Position numbers and translations under genes: made by a program. Below the pieces are notes generated by a model. It was given only the letters and a program-made list of their open reading frames with translations. It did not search any database and had not been told where the DNA came from. From Hydractinia symbiolongicarpus (taxonomy: Eukaryota > Cnidaria > Hydrozoa > Anthoathecata > Hydractiniidae), in NCBI RefSeq assembly GCF_029227915.1, contig NC_079876.1, forward strand, positions 12,586,001 to 12,650,000: a DNA stretch of 64,000 nucleotides, given 5' to 3'. Position 1 is the stretch's first letter; every line of letters starts with the position of its first letter. Below are positions 22,301 to 35,026 of this stretch, piece after piece.

Positions 22301-25300
22301 AATAACAAAAGAAAGACATTCTACATGAAAAGTATCATTCAGAACATTCGTGTCATACCTTATAATGTGAAGCAACGTACAGCGACATAATTCTTTGTAA
22401 AAACATTTCTGATGCTTTATGGTAAGAAAATAATGTATCACGATTTATGTAATATCTTATAAAAAGCTATTAAGGAAAAATAATTCTGTATACAGGGGGG
22501 GGGGGGAGAAGACAAAAATCTATTTTGAAGTCATAATAAAGCAAATATACCTGTATATATATGTACAAATTAAAGACAACGGTAATTTTCAATTTTGCTT
22601 TGTTTTTACTGAAAAATAAAACTGAACAAAAGATGTAACAAAATGAAGTTTAGTTTAAATATGTGTTTTTTTATTCTGAATATAAGAAAGTAAAATTTTC
22701 AAATAAGCACCCAGCTTCTCAAGGTAGTTTTCGATTAAGCGCCCCGTTTTATCAGGTGGGCACTTAATTGAGGGGAGCACTTAATAAGTGCTGGGCGCTT
22801 ATTGAGCGCTTATTCGAAGGGGGCGCTTAACAAAATGCTGGGCGCCTAATCGGATCATTACGGTAATAACAAAGGAATAGTTGAAAGTGTTAGGGATTGT
22901 AAAATTGAATTTTAAGATATATGTATCGTTTAGTAACACCACTGTAATACTTCAAAACATATTTGAAAAATATCAATGAAAAGATACAGATCACACTTTT
23001 CTGGTAAAGGACAGCCAGAACTTATTCTTGGAACAACAGATGCATCTAAGCAAAGCAAATTATTCAGCCATTTTTCCACAGGGTCACCATTTGCATAACG
23101 GATAGATTCGTTTAAAGATAACTCCACTAAAATCCGACTAGATGTTTTATTTATAGATTCTGTAGAGTTTTCTTTATTTGCAGAGGGCACACTTTGAGAT
23201 CGAAGTTGCTCGATTAATTTTAGTGACAATGATCGACCTGTCCCTTCGTAACTACAAGAAACGTAAACATATGTAAAACAGTGAGAAATACGTTAACTTT
23301 TACACAAGGACTTCACATGGTACAATGAATTATTACTTGTTTTAAGACTTCATGCTTTTAAAAGCATCACATTGAAGCTTATTTAGATTAAGACTACTTT
23401 TAAATACAAATAATAAGGCTTAGTTTTAAAAGCATACCCAAGATTTTAATAAAAAAAGATGTAATGGATAGGGTTTAACAAAATTGGTTTTTCTTTTACA
23501 TCATGCAAACAAAATACTATGACTTTGTCAAAATTTACATATTTACATATATCATCCTAAAGTTACATATACCCATTTATCGTGGACGACATAAATACAA
23601 GGTATGGACCAAGCAGTTCTTTGACGTAAGGCAATGGAATGGCAGCGGCTTCGTCAATTGCTAATAATTCTGCTTGACCAAGTTTATGATGATCTGTGGG
23701 TGAGACATACTGAAATCATAACAAAAATTTTTAAGGTTATTTTCTACTTCAAGAAGTTATTTTTTTTTTTTTTTGCAAAAAGAAACGGACAGAGTCAAAA
23801 GAGCTTCTGAGCATGCGTACTTAAAGGTTTACACCATGTAATTGCAAAAGTAGAATTGATTTTAACTTTTTCCTTAATTTCTGTGAAAAAATGACAGGTA
23901 GAAAATTAGTTAGCCAATCAGATTATTTTATTTTGTGAGAATTGTGCAAAGTGTATTTACTATCGGTATTAAAATGTACGCAATAATATAAAATGGAAAT
24001 TATTTGTTCTATTTATCCCTTTCGTTCCTTTTCACATTCACTTTTACGAATACAAAAAAAATGTTCTTATTTTTATCACTCACTAAAATAAAATCTGTGT
24101 GATAAAATAAATAGTACCTCTTGTAAAAATTATTCTCATAAAATCATAAAAAGAGATATTCTTAAAAATAGGACTTCAGGAATTAACCTTTAAAAGTCTA
24201 GGTTTTATTTTAAAGGATCGCCATCCATCAAGTTGTTGATACCTGTATTGTTTGTCTGTGTTCTCTAAAAATGTTCACTCTTACAACAGCCTTGTTAAAA
24301 TCTGGATTTGTAGACTGAATGATTTCATAATCTACATGCTCCTGAAATAAAGGGGATAATTAAGTCAATTTAAGAGGTATAATAATTACCAATATCTTAA
24401 GTAAAAACCTAGTTGGTGAAATATCTATAAGGTGATTTTGTAAGTCAGTGTGTAAAATTCTGAGCTTTTAAAATTTTACTATCCATATTATAATACCTGT
24501 AAACGTCTGTCATGCAAAATGATACAGCAAGTAGCGAGACGCATGTAATGCAGACAGACGAAACTGTTGATGTTTCTTTGGGCCACTGACTAGTCTTATA
24601 AAAAAAACCACAACAAAAATTTTCCACCTACTTGATAATCAAGTGCATCAAATCCTTTAAATACAAATTCAAATAATGTTTGCAAGTTCTCTGGACTTGG
24701 AGATGTAACAAAAATGTTGGAATACCTAAAAGATAAAATTGTACTGAAATTTAGACAAAAAATTTTATTATTAGCAATAACGTGACACATATTTCAGTAA
24801 AGTAATAAGTATTCCAGCTACATTAAAATAAATACAAAATACATTGAGTCGAGTCAAGGTCTAATACAACTAGTCTACATAACAATATGCTTAATGAGCT
24901 TAATGAGCATGAATTTTTTTTGGCAAGTAATGTGGGTGAGGACGTTAAAGTAATTGTTTAATAAAAATCATATGTTGACATTGCACATTTTGTTAGGACA
25001 ACTAATGGTTGTATTCTTTCACACACGCAAGCAAGACTTGTTTAGTAAGCTTTTTTTGTTTAGCATTTTTATTTAATACAATAATCATCTGTGTGATTGT
25101 ATTTTTCTTCCTTTGAAATAAAGAATAATTGGAATGATTGAGATTTCATATGCTCTTTATATTAATTATTAAACTCAGCGCAGTTGTAATAAATTACCAT
25201 AAATTTTTACTTATGCAGAAACTTTTCTGTGACACATACTATTTCTAGAGTATAAATTTTATTATTCTATTTTTTGAGATTTACAAAATCATTTTTAATG

Positions 25301-28300
25301 AGAAAACAATCTTTATAATTAACAAAATTACCCAAAGGCAACAGCAGATGCAAGTGCCAGACCAATGGCAGCAGATTTTCCACGACCACGAGCAGCAGTT
25401 AACGCTACTGTGCTTCTAAGTGTTTTCTCGGATATTACTTCAATGAATTTTAAAACCGCTTTTGCCTAGAATGTTAAATCATAAGAAACATTACTGAAAA
25501 TTTAAATGGAAAATATTAAAACATCAATTTCCTTTAGGACATTTGGTATGACAAATCTGCAACAAGCATTCTTTATGGAAGGGTACCTGGTCAAGTGTTT
25601 TACATTGATTGATAATGGACCCCACTGGTTGTGTATCTTGTAGAGAATCTTTTAACTCTTTAAGTTCTATTTCTTCCTTTGTCAATAATTCTTCCTAGAA
25701 GACAATAAAATAAAAATTCCAATCTATCTATTGTGCGTTATTTTTTGTTTATACGTTAAAACTGTAAAATGATCAAACTGTAACGTAAACAAAATAAGAA
25801 TTTTCTTTAGACAACCCAATTTGAGCAAAGAACTTGGTAACCATAACATAAAATTTAAAACTTCAATGTTTCTGCTAGATCCTTCTTAATACTCACTTAA
25901 CAGTACCCAACATCAAGGTGTCAGACCTATCTCAACTTTATAACTGGAGGTACATTTTTTTAGTGGGAACATGGTTGAACCCAGACATGATATTTCACAA
26001 TGACTCTTTGAAGTGCGTTTTAACAATTATAGGAAGTTACTTAGGTGTTGTATTTGACATAACGAATCAGGATAAAACCAGGTGCATTTTTTATTTGCCT
26101 ACTTTTTATTTCATATTTATAGAGTCTAGGTAAAAAATAAGTCATTGCAGAAAAACGTTAATTAACTTCCTATAATTGTTAAAACGCACTTGAACAAAAA
26201 CACAACACATTGTAAACTTTTAGTAAAAATATAGTCTAATAATTTAGTAACAAAATTTAGTATTTTTATTATCAGAAAACCACAGAAATTTTCTCCTGCA
26301 AAATATAAAAAGTCAAAATTTCTCAAAATTTAAATGAAGTGATTTTGATACCACAAAAGTTTCTTCCCATAAAGTATGCAAAGAAAATTTGAACAAAAAA
26401 AAAAGTTAAATGTTATCTACTTACTTTTGTTTTTGGTGTTAATGCAGTTACATTAAGTGATTGGGAAGATATGGGAAGTACGCGAAGTTGGTCGTCAATT
26501 ACTAAACATGTCTGACATGATGATAGTGATAAAATAAACCTAAAACAAGGTACAGTCGAATAATAGTTATGTACAACTATTTGATAACCTGTGGCCACAT
26601 CCACAGGTTTGCCCTTTCTTTATTTACAGCATTTCGTGTATCCTGCTACGGGTTTCACCGTTTTGCGTGACAGACTGACAGACATATCAGGGTATTAAAA
26701 TATAAAAAAGTTTTGTATATTCATTTAATAGTCAACCCAAAGAGATAAATAACAAATATTAGGTAGATGTTTAATAACCAAGCTTTGCTTACCACACTGG
26801 CCCGTACTAAAAAATAAATTCAGTGTTTGAGTAAACTTAGTGCTTGAGTAAACCTAATGCTTGAGTACATTTGACACCAAATATATATACATTATTTATA
26901 ACAATGCAGAGACCTTGCAGTAACACAAATATAATAAACCAACATATTTTATTACGTTAATTTTTTTAGGTCATATTTTAGCAACCAACAACGAAAAATA
27001 AACTCGTTATGACCGATTCGATATATGACCAACCAATGTTCTGTCTCTTTAATCCTGTAGCCAGTCAATTATTCCATGTCAAGAGTTACCAAAGAGAACA
27101 CAATGTTATTTTAAAGCATTTCAATGTCTCTTTAGGCATATATTTGTAAAGATATTTTGATTGCTATGCTAATCAACCCTACTTTGGTGGTTTGCAGCAC
27201 CCAAGTCCACCAGCTACTTTGGCTTGTTTGCTTTGTTTTTACTTGCAATCGATTTTTTTATATTATTTTAACAACAGACAAGTAATTCACTGAGATTCAG
27301 ACATAAACTATTTCGACGAAAATTTGTACTTGTGTAATGAAGTCTGTTGATTTTTGAGACCAATTTAATTTTAGCCCTAATTTTACCATAGACTTGACTG
27401 CAATTTACAGTGACCTTTTGACATTTTGATTCAAAATGTGTAAATATGTTTACATTTGTACTTGTATTTTATGCTAATAAATGTTGAGACATTCATGAAA
27501 ATTTTTTCAGTATTCATGATTTTATTAAAAGCATACCTTTCATTAAACCGTGCAACAACTTCTTGATGTGCCTCTGTTCGATATCTTGTGTGAACATCCT
27601 ATAAGTATAAGTTTAGATTGATATATTAGAAAAATCATATTGATACATGTTAGTATTTCACTCATTACATTTTATATTTTTGTTAATTTGAGAAAGAAGA
27701 AGTTGTAGTGATGTCATTATTTTCAGATGACTTTATCACAACCCCAAAAATTGAACTTTACAGAGCTAAGTTTATTTTTTGTATTCAATTCATATTTAAA
27801 AAAAAAGAATCTTTTCCAAGTCTTTTAACGCAAAACAAATCATAATATAAGAGCTTTCTGGGATGACTGTGAGACTCAATTGTTAGTGCTTATAGTGAGG
27901 TCACCAAGAACATTAAAGTAAAAAAAAAAATTAAGTTGCGAATAAACAAATTTGACTTTCGTTCTTACTAGGAAGCTTAAAAATGAATTTACAAATGGAA
28001 AAGAAAAACATCATGCTATTCCCATCAACTTATAAACTGGTCCTCACCATGCTCATTGTATATAACTTTTTCAATGATGTCATACTTTGCAGGAGTACAC
28101 AAACAATGCCACCTCCCTCTACTGTTTCAATTGTTCGGGCCAACAAATTTGGAGTTAATGCTTCAAAGTCCTACGTCAATAACAAAAAAATACAAGGTGA
28201 TAAATATGTTTAAAAAATTCCATAGAATCATCAACAGCATGGCAAAAAGATTGCATATTTGAACTAAAAAGAAACAAAGTTGGGTTTAACTTTCTAATAA

Positions 28301-31300
28301 TTTACTTACTTTATCAATGATTTTATCAAACAAAGTATAACAATTAGGGCCTTAGTGTCAGAATTAGTAATATAAGGTCAGTTTGCAGAAATTTCTGACT
28401 GTGGAGAAGAAATTCTCTTTGCAGCTTTGGTCTGAGAGCACTGTAGACAACTTGCCATTGATCCCTTGTTAATGGTTATTTTGTTGCAATAACCATTTTA
28501 GAAATAGGTGATACAACCGAACGGTGAAAAAGTACAATACACAGATTTCACATTTTTTTTGTAGAATGATTCCTAAAGAAGTCGTTTTAATTCGCATATT
28601 GCAAATTGCAACCTGCTTATTTCGAACCCCAGGGTTAACGATAAGATTTAAACATTCTTTGGTAATTTCATGCTGGCAGCAAGTTACCTCACAAAAACTT
28701 TTTTGTATACTCTAACCTAAACAACTGGAACTAGGTGTTACCTGCAAAATTACCATTCCATATGTACTTCCAAGTATTTTGTGAGTTTCACCATAATAAC
28801 AATATCTAATCGTTGTCGCTGCAATGAACAGTTCAAAAGGATCGTCCTTTTTTACATCCAATGAACCACTTTTTACTTTCTTTTGAAGTTGTTTCATACG
28901 CTTCTTTCTGTGACTAAATAAATAAATAAATAAATAAAATATTTATATTTATATTATTGGAATGCTTCGGCCAAAGAAAATTGATTATCTGTTTCATGTG
29001 ATAGCTTTTGAAGCACAATTTGCGGTGCATTTTATTCTTCTTAAAAAAAACTCACTTGCATTTATAAACTAAAAAAATAAAGACCACAGTTTTAAACCGT
29101 TTTTTTTAAATGAGAGTAGACACTGTACTTTAAAAAATACTTACCATAAACAATAAAACAATGAAATAATACTTTGGAAAATCTTGATTGGTTTTGGATA
29201 TATAGGTCCTGAAAACTTAGCTCATTATGTGGAATTATGACATCATCATCGATTAGATGCTGAGAAACAGTTGCTAGCATAAATGATTATTAGTATAACA
29301 AACATGCATTAATTAGCATAATTATGAAAAATTCTAATTAAAAATCTCAAAAAAAAAGAAATAAAAAGATTTGCTCAAGGTAGGCTTTACTACATAACGG
29401 TATGGACACCTAAACTAAATTAACCTTGAGTCAACAAAATCATAATGCTCTTGATTCTCTTCTGCTTTCCTTTACGATACTTGCAACACCTTTGATACTC
29501 CTGGCATTGGTTTATTTATCATTGGTTATATGTCTTGTATAAGTGTCCACTGATATTTAATTACTTCAGCTTTACAGTTTGAATTGGTTTAGTTGAAGAT
29601 CAACAGGGTTCTAGTCCAGTGATAGAATCAATTTACCATAGTACTAATTCGCATTCGCATTAATATTTGCATATTTCTCTCAGAGTGTTTGGTTAGTACA
29701 GAACAGGTGTAGAAAGAACATAGGTTAGTGCACTATGAGCAGTTTTGTCAACAAAGAAGAGACTAGATGTGTCTCAAATTATGGTGTCCAGGTGTGTGGT
29801 TTTTAAGCATTTAATTAGTCTGTCTACAAAAAATAAGCATCTTCACATCCTGAGAATAAGGACATCCAAGTCTGTATCAGGTCTGTGAAGATTTGTGCGT
29901 TAGGCAGAAGAAAAACAGGAGGTATCACAACATTGGTCACAGGAGTACCATAGTGATAGATGTTTTTTTCTGGGGTACATTAGATACGAATTATAGGAGC
30001 TAGTGTTAAAGATGTATTGAAAAAAGCAAAACTGTATTGGGAGTGTGTCTGTTTCCCTTCCTCTTCCTCTTCAGCATATCACACTCTCCCAATTAAACTT
30101 AATCATTCTACTTATTTTACTATGTAATTGATTGCATTCAACTTATGTACACATACTAACAATTTATTGGTAATCAAATATTTAACACATTTAGGCAAGC
30201 TTTTTATAATGACGTTCTTGATCACTGGAATCACAAGGTGTTAAATTTAAAAACCCTTTCCTTGCAAACCAATAAAAGGAAATCCTCTTTTAAAAAAAAA
30301 TGATACTGTCAAATATTTACCTGCTAAAGCCCAACTCTTTTTTATAACACCACAATACAGATGGGCGTGCTCTTACTTGTGCTTTTGACAGCATGTGATG
30401 AAGAATTACAACCTAAAAAATATAATTACATTTAGTGACATCAAACTTTTTACGGAAGTTAACACCAGATGCATCGAAAAATTTTTAAAATTGTGTCTAT
30501 ACTTAGAAAGTATATTTTAGACCCCTTCTAACATGAGCAAATGTATTGGTTTGAAAAGTTTAAGATGCAAGATAAATTTTTAAATCGTAGCTGACAGACA
30601 TAAACATTTGTACCAAAATAATCTAGAACTACCTTTGAGACCTTTCAAGAAACAATGACAGGGCATATCCCTCATTTTTTTCACAGTTACAAAAATGCAT
30701 TTCCTACACTGAAAATCTCCATGTTCTGTTTCTAATAGAAAAAAAATTAAACCAGGGTAAGGATTCTTTTTTTTTCTTTGTAAAATTGCTAGGTTAAAAA
30801 ATATTTACAAAATTTTTTTAAAACTGATAAGATGAAGTTTAGTTCCCTTATCTATTCTACAAAATTTCAATTTTTAAAACGTCAAAGTTTGAACATCTTA
30901 TACTTTGAACATCTCTTATACTAACAGGCTAAGTTTCCAGAGGAGCTTTTATTTTCTTCCTAAGGAATGTACAAATCAGCTATATATCAAAACATTAGAT
31001 CATTACAAGAAATTCCAATATATCTTCAACTGTTCGTCACATGGTCCTGTACATTTTCTTGATCAATATTTCAAGCTCAACACAATACAGGCAAGTTTAT
31101 TGTTCATGGCTTAGTATTTATATGTCGGATCTTTTTTTATTGTTCCTCTCCCTAAGTGGAATTTCCACAGGCTTATCAACTTTTGTTTATAATCTTTCGC
31201 AATACTTTACTCTGGTTTTGGAATGTTCAGAACGCCTGCTTAAAACTTTGCAAGGCAACTAAAACAAATGACAAGTAGGAGTTGAAATCATTATATCACA

Positions 31301-31607
31301 TATACCCTACTTATTTTCTAATTCGCTGTGCTCAATCCAAAATAACCTTATTTATTTTCTTATTTCTGCGACAGGGAGGACTCAAAGAACTTCATCATAC
31401 ATACGAAAATAAATTCAAATAAAACACAAGGCCACATATCACATTCATACATATACATTTTCTTTTTGTACATATACAGTCAGTAAATAAAGCTCTTACC
31501 TGATCTTTAGACTTGTCACCAACAACGAAAAACAAGCTACGATGTTTTTGTTGAACACCATTTTCAATAACAACACGAATTCTGTTGTCAATCTTTTTAA
31601 GCACCAT
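13326..31607 (-). CDS. NAT10: RNA cytidine acetyltransferase NAT10/Kre33, 28 coding exons
   Basis: Exons in reading order: 31607-31500, 30412-30321, 28913-28742, 28170-28048, 27598-27537, 26539-26425, 25694-25587, 25465-25332, 24725-24632, 24341-24243, 23709-23573, 23251-22988, 22455-22359, 22185-22069, 21675-21499, 21007-20754, 20659-20611, 19050-18963, 18785-18675, 18447-18334, 17846-17791, 17456-17406, 17057-16989, 16849-16748, 15407-15334, 14814-14734, 14335-14302, 13394-13326. All phases agree, giving 1016 residues (human about 1025). It makes N4-acetylcytidine in 18S rRNA and, with THUMPD1, in tRNA, using ATP and acetyl-CoA in the nucleolus. Visible: TmcA-like N-terminus (RSLFFVVGDKSKDQ), Walker A ARGRGKS (Lys290), Walker B LLAIDEAAAIP (Asp388-Glu389), GNAT acetyl-CoA loop QKMGYG (632-637), DAPAHHLFCLL, NMVDYHLIMD, and a Lys-rich nuclear tail. 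No stop or lost key residue. The acceptor just upstream of the ATG suggests a non-coding first exon. Boundaries of the short exons 26-28 are the least certain. Confidence 0.95.
13655..14480. repeat. Cluster of CGCG/TTCGCGAA-rich interspersed repeat pieces
   Basis: In the last NAT10 introns: alternating ATTAATACGCGCGATGCGCG units (13665-13790), TCGCGAAATCGCGAAATTT pieces (13990-14080) and a tandem duplication of CGCGAATGAAAAAGGCC (14405-14455). The first block resembles one at 37345-37485. Fragments of one or more MITE families; exact ends not resolved. Confidence 0.5.
14862..15008. mobile_element. Foldback MITE, TTACC...GGTAA ends
   Basis: About 147 bp in a NAT10 intron with ends GTTACCGTGAGG and CATAAGGTAA and nearly symmetrical arms (AAAGATTGCAGAATTTAA versus its complement near 14955-14980). 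The ends resemble those of the larger element at 39756-40088. Confidence 0.5.
15775..16040. repeat. Dispersed repeat, copy A
   Basis: Shares an order of blocks with 29195-29345: GAAATTATGACATCAT, GTGAGAAACAATTGCT and GCATTAATTATCATAATTAT. The two copies are diverged and of different length; both lie in NAT10 introns. Confidence 0.45.
22732..22852. mobile_element. Small GC-rich MITE with CGATTAAGCGCC ends
   Basis: About 120 bp in a NAT10 intron. Left end CGATTAAGCGCC, right end GGCGCCTAATCG, with internal GCGCTTATT/AAGTGCTGGGCGC segments. Much richer in GC than the flanks. No target duplication identified. Confidence 0.45.
26011..26191. mobile_element. Foldback element with perfect 29-bp inverted repeats
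   Basis: 26011-26039 and 26163-26191 are perfect reverse complements (AAGTGCGTTTTAACAATTAT and nine more bases) around a 123-bp centre. It sits in the NAT10 intron between exons 6 and 7. Either a MITE or a structured transcript hairpin. Confidence 0.6.
29195..29345. repeat. Dispersed repeat, copy B
   Basis: Counterpart of 15775-16040: GGAATTATGACATCATC, CTGAGAAACAGTTGCT and GCATTAATTAGCATAATTAT in the same order, in the NAT10 intron between exons 2 and 3. Confidence 0.45.
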
Positions 31608-31890
31608 TTTTAAATGTTTCTACTACAATGATATACATTATACAATTCACTAATGTGTGTTTTAATTATCAACTGAATTTTCAAGACCAAGAGATATCCA
31701 CTCAGATATAAGGTTTGGAATCGATTGGCCTACAGAATATTTAGGGACAAATCTAGAGGATAATTTTTTATTTATTTCCTTATTTAAAGTAAAAAACTAA
31801 TTTAAATCGAATAAAAAACAAAACAAACAAAAAAATAAATAAAAAAAATAAAAAAATAAAAAAAAAATAAAAAAAATCGCATAATAATGC
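31608..31890. other. NAT10 upstream flank, A-rich simple sequence
   Basis: Should hold the NAT10 5' UTR and perhaps its promoter. 31800-31880 is an A-rich (AAATAAAAA)n-type run. No NRF1, TATA or initiator motif stood out. Confidence 0.4.
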
Positions 31891-32950
31891 TCAACAAAAT
31901 CTTAGCACTGGGTTACATACTTTGCATGAGCAATCAGTACCCTTCCAAGACCGTATGGAATGACGTAAACTGTAAAGCGAAGGAGAGTTTTTTATGGAAG
32001 ATGGGACAGATAACCATAAAATTCCTGTATGATTAGCAAGACTATTTAAACCATACGATAGTGTGCGGTAAGTCGAGCACAGATTAAGATTACGTAAGTT
32101 ATAATTATTTTCCCTAATTCAAAAAATTTCAAACATATAACAAGGCGATATTCCGTTTAAAAATTTATATAATTCTTTCATAAGACTTCTTAAATTAATA
32201 ACGTGGATGGAACTACTATTTGATAAACTAAGAAGACCCTCAAAACTAGATATGCTATCATTATTAATTATGCGTAGACAACGTTCATGTATACGATTGA
32301 TACAATTATTAGCTACGCATCCACAAAACATCCATACCAAAGGACAATAGGAGAACTGAGAATAAAGGTATTAAAAAGAAGTTTCCTCTCTCTTGGAGAA
32401 ATATACGAAGAAATTCTCTGAAGAACGTTAAGCTTCCTACTGGATTTACAACAAATGTTTCTAATGTGTGCGGCAAATTTTAGTTTTGTATCAATCGTAA
32501 TACGGAGCAATGTAATTGTCGAACTCCACTTAATAGTCTGACCTTCAAAAGAAATAAAATTGTCGATACTTCCCATCGTAATATATTGATATTTATTTAA
32601 ATTTACGAAAATAAAGATAAATCTGTGAGTAAAATTGGTTTAACTTTATCTAGGGTATTGCCGCAAGCATATAAAGTATTACCGTCAGCAAAATTACAAA
32701 TTTGTAAAAGTGAGACGAAGCAAAATAAATCATTGATAGAGATATTAAAAAAATGGAACACCTAATATAGATCCTTGAGGAACTCCAACAAGAAGAGGAC
32801 GCCAAGTACTAACAACAGAGTTTATTCTGGTTCGTTGAAAACGGTTGCTAAGATAAGAATAAATGAAATGCAAAGCACTTTTAGCAAAACCATAGGCATG
32901 AAGCTTCGCAATAAGTAGGCTATGATTAATCGTATCAAAGTCCAATTACC
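31891..32950 (-). pseudogene. 5'-truncated non-LTR retrotransposon, reverse transcriptase relic
   Basis: Reverse-strand pieces in shifted frames follow the order of a Jockey/CR1-type reverse transcriptase: DFDTINHSLLIAKLHAYGF (palm), LLVGVPQGSILG, the catalytic box reading FADGNTLYA (normally FADD, so the second Asp is lost), then MKELYKFLNG and a C-terminus SWKG..CSCKVC with a stop at 31891-31893. Several frameshifts; not functional. An (A/T-rich) simple repeat lies at its 3' side. The upstream edge at about 32950 joins unrelated sequence. Confidence 0.75.
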
Positions 32951-33169
32951 AAAAGCTGGGTTCAGCCACCTGTTTCGGAACAGACAGGTTGTTGACGTCA
33001 TCAAAAAAACTTTACACCCTTATACCTCTTCAAATGTATACTTTCAAAGCACATAATTCTATAAGAAGAAAATACTTAAGAAGAAAATTCCGAACTATAT
33101 TGATAAAAAATAAACTCATTATTGGTGAATCACCTTTCTAATACATAGTCCTATACATTATTTTAAAGT

Positions 33170-33465
33170 TTTTGAAGTTCTACGAGATAGAGGCAATAGG
33201 TACCAAAAATTAAGTTACTCCCAACCCCTTTCCTGTAAACTTCACAAAGACACCTAACTACAAGATCACAATTGGCTTCAATGCTACTATTCATAACTCT
33301 AGATTTTGCTGCATTTACTCCTAACCCTTTCTCTTCTAGTCTTTTCTTCCATTTCCAAACTTTTCAACTAATTTCGCTATGAGAACCAAATCAAACACTA
33401 AAAAACGGACTAAGTACAGAACCCTGATTTACACCAACATATACACAGGGAATTCCATTAGACGC
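33170..33465 (-). pseudogene. Fragment of a second, different reverse transcriptase
   Basis: Reverse frame reads VYVGVNQGSVLSPF (the GVxQGSVLSP motif), then WKKRLEEKGLGVNAAKSRVM, then VYRKGVGSNLIFG. This block order matches a LINE family distinct from the neighbour at 31891-32950. The catalytic YADD segment between the first two blocks is missing, and a stop interrupts the frame. Confidence 0.65.
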
Positions 33466-34866
33466 GTGCGATCGCTCGCGCACACGCCCGCACACGCGCA
33501 ACAGCTATTCATGTGTGAGATTCATCGCACACGCTAGTTATGATCTTTACTCGCGTAAAATAAAAAAAATTAACGAACGAATTTTAAAAGTTGATTTTCT
33601 ACAGCGTAGTTAATGTCGCCACTTAAGGCTATGCTTTAAGCATTTAACTATTAAAAACTGTATTCCAAAAATCATTTATTATGAATCGCCAGCTTCAACT
33701 GTATCAATAAAAACAGTTTATAACCACTTGTGGTTAAATTAATTTTTTTTTAAAAAGTTAATTAAATGCCGTGTTATTGGATTTATTCAGTTAGATAGAT
33801 GCTAAAATTTAGTTAAATGTGTGTTTTAGATGATCAAAGTTTTGTACATCTTAGCTAACTAGCTGTAAAACGCCTAGCTAATTAGACTGTATCATACATC
33901 CTAATTAGGCTGACATCTTAATTAAGCTGTACAGCTTAATTAAGAGGATTTCCCTGACTGACTAACTTCCATAATTAAGCCCGTAAATTTAATAAATGTA
34001 CTTTGATAAATTTAAGTTAGAATATAAATAGCTAACATAGCTTTAGCTAGCTTCTTTGTTGTTTAGAGCTAAGCTAGCTTAGGGCTAGGCTAGCACTTGT
34101 GGAGGAATACTTTAAAATTTGTAGTCTTTAGGTAAGGATGGTAAAGCTACAGAATTTATAAAAATGTCGTTATCCCCTATATACACACCACAACTAATTA
34201 CTGTAACAATAACTGCAGCAGAAAACAGAAGACAGACAGCCATTTTATACAACCCACGAGTTTTCCATGTTTTAAAGTAAAATTTCGAGTTATTTTACAC
34301 GACACCGTTCGCACACAAACACAAATCCCCCCTTGTTCCCAGGGATTTTTTTTTAGCGTGCGCGCCTTGTACCCACAAATAATCTTAAATAATATGTCGT
34401 TATAAAATTTCTTACATACCATTAAGCAGAATCTTATTAAATTAACTATATCATAAATTAAAGTTATATATGTATATATATGTTTTTTTTACATATTGTT
34501 CGTAATTTTTTCAGACGCATCATATCCGAGTGACATCGATTTTAGTTGATGACAACGATCTAGAACCTCGCATACACATTATTATGCATTTACATAGACC
34601 AAACGATAGTTTTCGTTTATCCAGTTGCTTGCTATTGACATCCGAACATTTCTTTTCTCCGAAATCATTTCACCAAGTCGTTCGATAAAATGGCTGACAT
34701 TCTCTTGCTTTTCCTTCGTGCGCATTGAAAACCAATGATGTGAAACTTCCTTGTTCGTGCTGCAATTCACGGTTGTTATATGCCCGTTTTTTCTCCTTTT
34801 CGTTCATCTCTAATGCTTTCTTAAGGTGGTTCCCCTAGAAAAAAACTATATCGCAGAGGATTGTCT
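33466..34866. other. No gene recognised; contains a GC-rich alternating tract
   Basis: 33463-33520 is a CG/CA alternating, GC-rich island (GCGTGCGATCGCTCGCGCAC and following) in AT-rich DNA. The rest includes small reverse frames at 34198-34422 and 34582-34770 without recognisable motifs. Confidence 0.4.
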
Positions 34867-35026
34867 TTTCTGAAGATACTTGATGAGGATATCATAGTAT
34901 GCGACAGTACGACAAAATTAAGTCAAAAATTTCATTGGTTGGTTGGTTTCTGAAGATACTTGATGAGGATATCATAGTATGCGACAGTACGATAAAATTA
35001 AGTCAAAAATTTCATTGGTTGGTTGC
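34867..35026. repeat. 80-bp tandem duplication
   Basis: Two adjacent 80-bp copies beginning TTTCTGAAGATACTTGATGA and ending ATTGGTTGGTTG, essentially identical (one visible C/T change), so recent. Confidence 0.9.
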
